Shown piece after piece: positions 36,895-48,800 of a stretch of 64,000 nt of DNA. Numbering within the stretch: the first letter of the stretch is position 1; every line of letters starts with the position of its first letter. The DNA comes from Lineus longissimus (lineage: Eukaryota; Nemertea; Pilidiophora; Heteronemertea; Lineidae): positions 5,522,501 through 5,586,500 of the forward strand of contig NC_088313.1 in assembly GCF_910592395.1 (NCBI RefSeq). Direction: 5' to 3'. The notes beneath the pieces are model-generated. The model was not told where the DNA came from, made no database searches, and worked only from the letters and a program-made list of their open reading frames with translations. The position numbers were made by a program, and so were the translations under genes.

Positions 36895-39800
36895 CGTCGT
36901 CGTCCGTCGTCCGTTAGCAGGGCACGTTTCGTAACTGTTAGAGCTATTGAGTTGAAACTTGGTACACATGTACCCTTATGTAATGACACCTTGGAGACCA
37001 AGTTTCGGTCCGATTCGTTTCATGGTTTGGCCACCAGGGGGCCAAACGTTAAAAGTGAAAATATGCAATATCTCCCTTAATAGTAGTCGGGAAATTTTGA
37101 AAAAAATATGGTAGGTACTTCTAGCAAAGGTGCATCATATATCCTCCGGGTTTTTGATTTGACCTCCTTTTCAAGGTCACAGAGGTCATATGGTGTAAAT
37201 TGGCCGTTAGGATGTAACGATGGCACGTTTCTAAACTGCAATGGCTATTGATACCAAATTTGGTACACATTTACCCCTTAGTCAGGTGATCTTAGGGACC
37301 GAAGTTTGGTCCAATATGATTCACCACTTGTCCACCAGGGGGCAAAATCCAAAAACCTTAAAAATGTGATTATTCCTTAACTTCTTGCCCGATTGCCACC
37401 AATTTGATATCATGGGTACATCTAACCACCATACAGTATATGTCACACAGGTTTTTAATTTGACCTTCTTGTCAAGGTCACAGAGGTCAAATGGCGTAAA
37501 TTCGCCGTCAGGCCGTAACTATGGCACGTTTCTTAACTGCAATGACTATTGATCACAAATTAAGTACACATGTACCCCTTGGTCAGGTGATCTTAGGTAC
37601 CGAAGTTTGGTGCGATCTGATTTGCCGTTTGGCCTCCAGGGAGGGGGCCAAATCCTAATCTCTTCAAAATGCCATTATTCCTAGTAATGACTTGCCCGAT
37701 TGGCACCAATTTTATATCATAGGTACATCTAATTCTAACAACCATTCAATGTGTCACCCGGGTCTTCTTTGATTTGACCTACTTTTCAAGGTCACAGAGG
37801 TCGAATGTATTGTAAATTGGCCATTTTGGGGAAATTGTAATTGCTTGGACCTACATCAAACCTAACACTACATGACACAATACCATGCTCTTTATCCATC
37901 TTTCCTCCACATGAGGTGAGCACAATGGCCCTGGCCATTTCATTTTAATTCTCAATTTCATATCATGTTTGTTTATATCAGGCATCCAACGTCATGTTCC
38001 CAACAAAGGTTGTGAAACTTTAGCAACTTCGAATAACCGACCTGCTTCAAGAGCTTCCACACTTCCTATCAGTCTTCCGAGGACAACTGTGGCCAGCTCA
38101 AATTTTCTGTCCTGCCCTCTATCTTTTATTAAAGGGAGCGTGTATTGCATAGGGAAAAAAGGGAGAAAAAGTTGAAAAATTTGGTTCTGCCTGTTTTTTA
38201 CTTTAGGAAAATGATTGTTAAAAGGTCATATGAACCAGCTTGTTTTTTAAAGCTGTTTGAAGGCTGCGACTGCTTAGTTAATAATCAGGTCTAACAGAGT
38301 AAGTGTTGTGTTTCTAGAATCAGGGGCTTTTGGGAGGGTTTTCAAACAGAGTAACTTTTCTTCAGTATGCATTTTTTGCACAATGAAAACTTGAAAAAAA
38401 ATTGTGCGTTCTGAAATGCCTATATCTCAAACAATTCTCAATTTTGTGCACAATCACCCCCATTACAGTAATTTCAATATCTGTCAGTGACCCCAAGAGG
38501 CTTGTTTTGGCCGATTAGGTCACAAACGTGTCCTTGTGATCAAACAGTTATCACGTCAGCTGTGTATGTGGACAACTCCACAGGCAGATAATCCATCTTC
38601 TACCAAAAAAACCCTGGTCAAGGCCAAGAGACACAGGGGGCTGGGGGTTGGGGGACAAACAGATTTCTCTTCCTAGCCACGAATCAGTTCTGAGATGATC
38701 TTTTCCTCTTCTTCAGAAAAGCAAGAAGCGTCGCTTTGATGATGACGAAGATGACGAGCACGATGACCGACCAGCAAAATATCGTGCCGGCGGTGGTGGT
38801 ATTCATCGTCCCATTGCTGTCGCCAAGCGGGAAACGGGAAAGACTGGAGGAGAATATCGAGCTAAGGTAATGACTTGTTATTCACGTTATAGATGTTATA
38901 CAATTCTGATTATGCACAAGGGAGTGGCAGGGCTTTCTATCACCTTTAAGCTACACTTGTTGAATGGTGTATCCCAATTCAGGGGCAGAACAGTGTTGCA
39001 CAAATTTACCCGCTAAAGCATTCTCTGGTTGTTAAAATCCTCTAAGTTTCTTAAAAGTACTTCATGCATACCTTTTAAAAAACTGAGATCCTGAATCAAC
39101 AGAGTCACATACTCCTGCAAAAAAGCCAGATTTTTGCTGCGAAGCGATGAAGTTATGGAAAACTAAGCGCAGATAAGTGTGATTGTGTCTGGGTGTGTCC
39201 TGAATTTGGGATTGAAAGCCCTGGGGCAGACTGGGGGCGTGAATATAGATTTAAGACCCCTTAACCCTTTAACTGCCACTGTCGCTAAATTGCGACGAGC
39301 GGCTATGCGTATTCACCATTGACTTGACTGAGTTTTATTGAAAAGATCGTCTACATAGTTTTCCCGTCTACTGATAGATGGTGTGCAGGTACATAGTAGA
39401 TCGCTTCTATGGCAGTTTCGAGGAATCTATCTCTTCTCTATTCAAGCTACAGTCTTTGAGTTCGACAGGTTATGAAAATTTGAAAAATATTTGGCAGTTA
39501 AAGGGTTAAAAATAAGTCTTATACTTTGTGTGTTGTGTGGGATTCGTGTACATGACAGCTACACAATAATAATTGGCCTAATACATGTACATGTACATCA
39601 ACTGGGGATCAGCGGCAGAGTGGTTTAAGCGCCAGGCTTTATAACCAGGAGGTCATAGGTTGGACACTCGGACGGATCAGCACTGTTTCATCTTTGTGTC
39701 CTTGGGCAAGGCACTCAACCCTACTTGCTTCTCTCCACCCAGGAGTAAATGGGTACCAGATTTGCCTGGGAAGTTGACCTGCGATAGACCAGGGTCCTAT

Positions 39801-42800
39801 CCAGGGGGAGTATTACTCCTGGTGGGCTAATGCTCAAGAAACCGGGTAAAGCTCCGGCCGGATGGGCTGTTTTCGGCTCGGGCAGTAGCTGACTTGAACT
39901 TAACTTGTACATCTGCAGCAGTTGCCACAGTTTCAGTCACAGTATCCGATCCGATGTACTGTTATGTGCAAGATTTGATGCATCCATGCCGTCAGAGCGT
40001 CAGATTAGTCTGGTAGATGAAGCTGCTTTTTGAACGGCTGTCTCATCTTCGAGTTCTTCCATGCGTAAGTCATCAGGTTGAGTATGCTGTTGAAACGCGC
40101 TAAGGTAAACGTCACGAGGAGCACCGTGCGATTTAATAGTCAGCCGAATGTCTGCGTACATAATTGTCAGAACCAAAGTGATAGGGAGCCAGCAAGTTAA
40201 AAATCCACCCACTACCAGCAAAAACATTTTTACCGCCCTGTAGTCTGATTTTGCATTTTGTGCTTGGTCTGGAGCCTGCGTTCCTTCTTGAATCCTATTT
40301 TGCTGCCGATGTGCTATCACATACAGTTGAGTATATACATGTAGGACGACTTGGAAGATGGACATCACGTATAGATAACCGATAATGAAAAGCTTATATC
40401 CTGGATGGTGGAAATCTTTGTAGGTGCATGTTTTAATCTTCCAATCTTTTCTCCCTGCAAATTGGCAGTGGCCCTTTGATATCGAGCGTCCGCAACTTGC
40501 GATTAGAATGGCAGTGCCTTTTCGCGAGGTCATGTCTTGGCTGAATGCAATGCCACCTTTCAAGAGCTCGAGATCTTCATATCCTCCTCAACATCCTTGT
40601 TTTTGAGTTTTCTGACCTGAAACGTAGGAAACACACCACTGTTAGCCAGGAGTCATCTTCATGTACCTGTGCTTCTGAGCAGGTGTGGCTCAACTCTAAA
40701 ACCTGAGTACACGTATGTCCGCAGTTCAGTATATATTCAGGGTGATCCACAAAAAAAAATTTTCTGCAAGGATTTTTTCTGCAAGGGGTGGGGTAGTGTT
40801 GTATACATTTTGGCTGTCAAAGCATTTTTTTAAGGCCACTTTATTCCTCATGACTAGGTATCTTCAATTTTCAGAATGTTCACTTTTCTCCTCACCTTTA
40901 AAAGCTTGTATTTATGGAAAAATGGACGAGAGATATATATCTCCGTACACTTGCACACGACACATTTGTGTTATTTACTCGGTTACTGATGCCATGAAAC
41001 ATCATGTTTTATTTTTCAAAACAACCATTCACGTTGAAATGTGCCTCATTTAATACTGAACAGAAGAATGTCAAAAGTGGGGGAAAAATGTCATCATGAA
41101 ATCAAACAAAATAATAATTGAAAGAAGTTCAGAAAAAGGGATTTAAAAAAAAATCTTTTTACTACCAAAATGTACAATGCTCCCCCACCCTGGCAGAATT
41201 ACAATATTTGTAGAAATCAAAGCAAATTATAATTGCACACCTCTTTGTCAACTACCCTGTATGTATGCAATTCGGCATGCATTCCATTAGTACTCCTCAT
41301 ACTTGTTCTATTATCGAACAAGTTTGCTGGCGTTGATGATTTTGGCATCACATGACGTCTGAATAACACAGTACCAATTGCACACAGAATCAAGTAAGAA
41401 ATATATCATATATCTCCAAAATGCAGTTTAAAATGTCAAAAAGGGAACTATTTAAAAACATGTCAAAAAGGAAACAGTAAGACATGTCAAAAAGTGTGGA
41501 TGGAGCACTTACATGTACCACTGGAAATTTTTCAACCTTTCCTTTGCCCCTTATTTGGCATCATCTTGGTTCAAGTGTTTTTTCTGCCATGCAAATATTA
41601 ACCAAAAGACTACTCCTGGAGGGCTATTCAGATGATACCATTTCTTCTTGCTTCTTCAGTATTGTTAGTTTCCGTTCAAATGACACAAAATTTGTATGAA
41701 TAACAGTCATTCCTGCACGTCAGTGAGTCCATTGCTAACCGCCATCTAAATATTCTTGTTTGCTGTGAAAATGATATCTCCTTCTTCTTGTTTCTCAAGT
41801 TCTTGTCCAAGAGTTATCATTCGCTCCTTCCTCCGGGACAATCGAATTGTTCCTGAGGTGCAGCAACTTTTTGAATGCTCGTCGCATCTGAGTGTTCCGG
41901 CACGCATAAATCATCGGGTTGAGCGCGCTACTCAAGCAGGCAATGGCGTAGGTGACAACAAACTCAGTACGACGGCTGACTTCGGGCTTGATGAGATATA
42001 TTGCCATTACGATTATCAATGGGAGCCAACACATTATAAACAGTCCAACGACGGTCGCGAACATCTTGATCGACTTGTTGTTGGTCTTTATATTCCCTGG
42101 AATGGCTTGATTCTGGCCCCCCATGGCAGCAATCCTTTTTATCTGACGTTGAGAGATGATGACTAACTGAGTGTACAGAATGACCTGAATAATGGACATT
42201 GAGGCCATGTAAAGTAGGGCATAAATTTTGTACCCCCACATGTAAATCACTTGATAATTACATATCTCAATTTTCCACTCTGTTCTACCGGCGAACATGC
42301 AAAGGGCGGTCAATATCGAAAATGCCCAGATACCGCTAATGATAATTGTCACGTTGCGTGGCGTCATGTAGAGATGATAGCGTAAAGGGTGGTTAACCGC
42401 AAGCGAGCAATCCACTGCAATGCACGCAATGTTCAGGAGAGTGCAGTAGATGGATGTAGCGATTAGAAAATGAACAACTAAGCAAATGACAATGTTCGAC
42501 ATTTTGAACTTGAAGACCAGATTACTAATGGTGAAGATCCCGATGGCGATCCCCACCAAGATATCAGCGACTGCTAAGTTACACATGAATATGTACATAT
42601 TAGTGCGCAATGATTGAAATTTGGCGACGGCAGCTATGACGAGACTATTGCCAAACAGAATGGACAGGCACATGAGTAAGTTGATAACTGATAGCGCTAC
42701 AGGCATTGTCCCTAGGCCTCCACCCATTATGTCGTCAAAGTTTGTGTTGTTGTTCAGGAGTGACTCGTTCATCTTGAAGTTGGTCGATCCTTGCTTTGTG

Positions 42801-45800
42801 CATCGAATTCTATTTGAGGCGGTGCATTTTGTGTGAATTCCAGTTGGAACACGCTTAGGGTTAATTTATCTATTTAAGTGTTCCTTGACCTTGTATTCTT
42901 CGTGGAAGATGGCCAACTTGGAAGTCCTGGAAAAAAATTTAAAAATGTATTAGAGATCTAGTAAATTCTTTTTGTAATGTCCAGTTGTATCACAGAGACT
43001 ATAAGCAAGAGCTAGGGGATCAAACTTGTCTCCTTTAGGTGTCTGTTATGCAGAATTATAGGACTTGGCAATATTTGGTTCTGCATATATTCTTCATGCA
43101 AGTTTGAATAATTTCGATGTACTGTGAAATAGAAGTGACCCCCTATTGGCGATTTTGTTTAACATAAACTTACTGATGTGGCCCCACCTTTATCGTCCCT
43201 TTAAGACAGTTAAAGTGTCTTGCCCAAGGTCTTACATACTTTAGTCCTCTTCTAAGTTTGTAAGTATATAACCTTGGACCAAGTTATTCACTGATAGGAT
43301 CAGACAATGTTTAGTTAAAGTAACAGATGCAAACCCTTAAAGGGTACCTAGCGAAACGCTTACAAAAATGGGGAGTTTTGAACGGCCCGCTTAAAACCTA
43401 AGGCGGGAATAAGCTTCCATTGATAGCAGTTTTCGAGTTCCCCGCAGCTAGTTGATTATGTAGCCAATGAGCTGCATAAGAAGTATTCACCAATTCAGTT
43501 ATTTTTACCACATTCAGCTAGTCTAAATAAAGATTTGTGCCATGACTGAATCTCTTTAAACCAGCTGCTTTATGCAACTGAAACCAGTAGTTGGATGTCT
43601 CATTAGAATCATTATATTCTACGTGTAAATACAAAAAGCAAAAAAATTTAAAAAACCTGAGAAAGTGAAATTAAGGTTACCTAGTTTGAAATATTGCGGC
43701 AACCAATTTTAAAGCACCGCCAAGAAGAGCAAATTTTAATGCAGGTACCCCCTCTCTATCAGTGGTTGTCTATTAGTTGCTTGTCCAAGGTCACAATCAA
43801 ATGTTATTTACTGATGGCGTCCATCACATAATTTCAATTTTAACAGGTTAACTCTTATCCCAGCTGCCTAGAAGGCGAAATGACAGTTTTAAACGTTTTT
43901 AAGTTGATACGATAAAAATGAAAACCATTACACTAACACGATTCATAAAAGTCTTTGATACTTATAGTCACCCAGGAATGATGACATCATAACTAGGATG
44001 TCCTATGGCTGTCTTTATAAGCCATAACACTGAAAGATTTTTCTTGTCGCAGAAATTTAAATCATTCCCTCAATAAAGACTCCTTTGGCATTGTCTACAA
44101 ATATATTGAGGACAAAATCAGCTCAAAAATCTTATTTCAATTGTAATGGTTAGTATTGTTATCAGACATTCGTTATTTCTTTTTTTTATTTCATAAATGC
44201 AGAAGCGACTTATCATCCATCAACCTAAAAATGGTTTAAGCAGTAAGTTTACCTTTCAGCAAATTAAAGTTGGATGTATCCTGATTATAATCAAAACAAT
44301 TGAGAAAGATGAATTCAGGCTACTTACCTTGGAATATTGCTGCGGCCTAAAAGCATTCTATATTTCTCCTCACTCTACATTGCAGTCTGAGCAAATTCTA
44401 ATGCTGATCACTGGGCAACAATGAAATCTGTATCTGTAAGTTTCCTCAAAATACGAAAAACTAAGTGTGGCTTTCGGCATTGAATATATTGCATAAATAC
44501 TGTGGGGATAATTATCACCTTCCAATGAAATTGGGTAATTAGAGTTAATCCTACCGCAGAATATCCCCAGCCTGTTGCAAAGGTGTTAATTCATTTCGTA
44601 ATGTCCTGTTGACGCTACACACAGGTGATGGACGGAAGGAACTGTTTCCCCTGGCAGAAATTTAGCACAGTTCGACTTAAATTCTTCTCACCAGGGGGCT
44701 AAAGGCGTAAATTACAAATACATTTTTGCTCGCTTTATTCCAATAGATAGAGGCTTGAAATATAGTTGAGGAAGTAGGTTTTGATATAAAATTGGAATAG
44801 TTTGATTGATACTACCAGTTGGCGTTACTGAGCAAAAATCTTTGTTGACCTAATTTTAACTTGATTTGAATTTCCCGCTCTTGTAATTCCGAAGGTTGTG
44901 GGTTTGATCTCAATTCAGGACAAGATTCCCTTTTCACAGGGTAAAATTCCTTTTTCATCTGTACATTACATTTTCTTTATTTTTATAACAATTTGGCTGG
45001 CCGCCATCTGGAAATCATATTTTGCCATTTTAAAGCGTTTGGCTGTAGCTAGAGTGACTAAATGGTTCGTGTGTCTGATAAGTCTCCATTACATGTCACC
45101 CATGTTTTCGATGTGACCTTCTTTCAACTCTTCAAGGTCATAGGGCTCAAGCTCTTAAATTTCACTAATGAGTGGCACGTTTTGTCATTCTTGGTACAGT
45201 AGAACCTCTCTAAGGAAAACCTTGGGACTGAAAAGTACTGTCCTTAATAGAGAGGTGTCCTGATCAGAGAGGTAAAATTGAATGGTAACAACCTATTTGG
45301 GACCAAAATCAGTGTCCTTAATAGAGAGGGTGTCCTTATTAGAGAGGTGTACGCTAAGGGAGGTTCTACTGTATATATGTGTCAATATGTTTACAAAATT
45401 GAGGTTGAAAGAGACCTACCAGGTGCTTTCCATTTTTGGTACATTGTACCCAAGGTGTTTCAGCTGAGCGCCAGGCCCTTGGGCCTCTTGGTAAATTGGA
45501 ATATTACATCATAACAATAGTGGCAAGAAAATGATAATACTCGTGATCAGTCCTGTTGCAAAACATCACATTATTATCCAGTGCTAATTAAGTGCTAACT
45601 AATGGATTTCTCTCATAGTGCTATTTATTTCTGAAATTAACAGCTGACAGATACTCTTCAAAAATGTTGCATAATGCATAATTGTTATCAACTTATTGTT
45701 ATTTCTGAACTATGAAATGAGCTGCGATGACATGGGTATCTTATGGTATAGTGGCTTGGGTATCTTATGATATAGTGGCTCAGGTATCTGACTAGCTGTC

Positions 45801-48800
45801 ATGAAGTCCCAGGTTTCGTCCGACTGTCGGCGTGAAACAGGCAGGCCTCTTTGCTTTGCTGCAGCCAGGTATATGAATGCGAGTACCATGAAAAAAAGCT
45901 CAAGTCGTAGTTTTAATCCTTATTGAGCAGCTCGTCTGAGTTCTCCTGATTGGTTTCATGATAGACCCAGAAGTATTGAGGCAGCAGGAAGGGGTGGGCG
46001 TTTGTGGTTTCTGAGTGTGAGGGGGTATAGTGGTGTCTGTTGACTGTGCTTTAAGAGAGACTAGGCATAATGCCAGTCTCTCTGTGCTTTAAGAGAGACT
46101 AGGCATGATGCCAGTCTCTCTTAAAGCACATTCAACAGAGATGTGGTTTCAGTATTAGATCTTTCATTGTAGCATTGTGAAAATGTAAGAAATTTTGGTT
46201 ACGTCCGTCAGTTATATGACCAAGTAGCTTCTAGAGTGACTCAACCACTCTCTTGATTACAGCGGACGCCTCAGCGCCACCACGCGGGGCCTAATGGTAT
46301 CAGGCTAAGTAGCTTCGTGCGATATGCATCATTCTGGGAAAACTCAATGAGGAAGTATGCTCATTAGCATAATCTATTCTTAGCTGCAGCTCGAGGTAAT
46401 CTTGCGCATTGTTTCTTCAGCCCTGATAGATTGAGGTGGAAAACGTCTAGGTCTAGTACAAACAACGTCTGGCTTGTGCCAGACTAATAAATGAAGAAGG
46501 TCTGGCTGCGCGAGGCATTTTAATGAGAATCACCTATAGCGTTCTGTCTATTTGACAGGTTTTAAGTGCCAAGATCTGTACATATTTTGTAACAGCAAAG
46601 GACTCTTGTTAATTTTATTCTGTCTCCCACTCCCTCTAGGCATCAGCAGTTACCATGGTAACTGTATAAACGTAACTTGTGTAACTTTTTTACACCCACT
46701 TGCCCTCTTTCTCTATAATAAATAATAATAAAATACCAGATATTATAGTGCTTCAATCATGCATTGCATGCTCCGAAGCACTTTACATAAAAGTTAAAGG
46801 ATTATGTATATATTATTTAAAAGAAAAAAAGAAACATTGATGATAAAAGATTATATAAAACAGTAGGCCTAGATGAGGAGATAAAAAAATATAAACACAA
46901 GTAAGAGCGACTGTCCAATAAAATATGTCTAAAGAATTGACCAGATACCATAGGTGTTCTTAAAAAGAAAAGTTTTCAAAGCACGTTTAAAAGGTCCTAT
47001 GTCGTAAATATCTTTTAAGTAAGATGGAAGGGAGTTCCACAGTTTTGGGCCAGCCACCCGGAAAGACCTGTCGCCATACAGCTTTGTTTTGGACCGTGGA
47101 ACAGATAAAACAACGGAGTTGGAAGATCGTAATGATCTGGTTGGTTTTAAAATGTCGATCATGTCGATGATGTAACCAGGTGCCTGATGATGTATGGCAC
47201 GGAAAGTGTGTAAAATCAGTTTAAAATCAATACGTGCTTTAACCGGGAGCCAGTGTAAATTAACCAAAGCAGGTGTAATATGGTCTCGACGCTTAGTCCT
47301 AGTAATGATCCGAGCGGCAGTATTCTGAACACGACGGAGACGATTGATTGTAGTATCATGGAAACCATAGAGTAGAGCATTACAATAGTCCATTCGCGAT
47401 GTGACTAGAGAGTGTACCAGTGTCTTTACAGCATCATCAGGTAGGAATCTCCGAAAACGTCCAATGTTTCTTAGATGCATGTAACATGACCGTGTAGTGC
47501 AGCTTATGTGTTTGTCCATAGTCAATGACTGGTCAAGGACCACACCCAAGTTCCTCACAGATGATGCAAATGCAATATTTGTTCCACCAACGGTAACGCT
47601 GCAATCAGATGCGTCCTTTTAACGAAGTGTTGAGAATAAGATGGTTTCCGTTTTGTCACCATTTAACTTGAGCATGTTCGTATCCATCCACGACTGAATA
47701 TCAACCAGACATGATTCAAGACGCTGGATAGCAGATATCACCTGTCATTGCATAACCTCTGAGAAAACTCAATGTGACAGTATGCTCATTAGCATAATCT
47801 ATTCTTAGCTGCAGCTCGAGGTAATCTTGCGCAGTGTTTCTTCGGCCTAGATACACTGTAGTGGAAAACGTCCAGGTCTAGTACAATGAGCGCCTGGCTT
47901 GCGCCAGACTAATAAGTGAAGAAGGTCTGGCTGCGCGAGACTTCTGAGATAAAAATGACCATTGCAGAGACTCTGTGAAGAAGGCAAATACTTTCTACAA
48001 TTAAAAATGCTCTCAAAACACAATAAGGAATGATTATTTATTAACATTTCCTGAACTATATACCTTCTAATTATCACTTCACATAAATAGGTTGGTGTTA
48101 GGTCGCGTGCTTTTCTTTCCTCGTGACAATATACATCAAAATAATTACAACCCCATAATCGGGCTATAAGTCCTTAATGAGGTCACGGTGACCCGTTATA
48201 AATGTTTCGCCAGCTTTGCTATTTTGCCGCTACGCAGCGCGTTGGGTCCTTGCGTCTTGAATAAAATGGTTCAGGGACCATGTGCTCACCTGTGTCAAAG
48301 GGGAGACTATGGAGTCAGGGGTGGGGTCAGGGGTGGGGTCAGGGGTGGGGTCAGGGGTGGGTGGGTCGGGGGGGGATGAAAAGGGGCAGGTGAGCCAAAA
48401 AATGAGTGCGGAGGATATATGATGTAACACTGCAAGAAGTACCTGCCATATTTTATTCAAATTTTTCAGACGTAGGCGAGTAATCGCATATTTTCATTGT
48501 TGACCTTTGGCCCCCTATTGGCCAAACCGTAAATCGTATGATGCCACGATTCAGTCTCTGAGTGAAGGTCACCCAAGGGTATATATGTACCAAGTTTGAG
48601 TTCAATAGCCTCAGCGGTTACAAAACGTGCCACCATTGACTAGCAGCGGTGCCGTCGGCGAACTTTGACCTATCTTACCTTGAAAATTAGGTCAAATCAA
48701 AAACCCGGAGGATATGTGATGTCCCATTAGTAGAAGTACCTACCATATTTTTTTCAAATTTTTCGGACCAGTAATAAGGGAGAAAACGCATTTCTTCATT

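Noticed and set aside
36502-37001. Frames with long poly-Asp, poly-Ser or poly-Thr runs
   Set aside because: They read through the (GTC)n microsatellite of the modular repeat in three frames and are not genes.
39604-39680. Functional tRNA gene
   Set aside because: The A and B boxes are degenerate, no cloverleaf can be closed, and a SINE body follows.
46338-47940. LTR retrotransposon from the direct repeats
   Set aside because: There is no gag/pol, primer-binding site or polypurine tract between them; the interior is a non-LTR LINE fragment in the opposite orientation.
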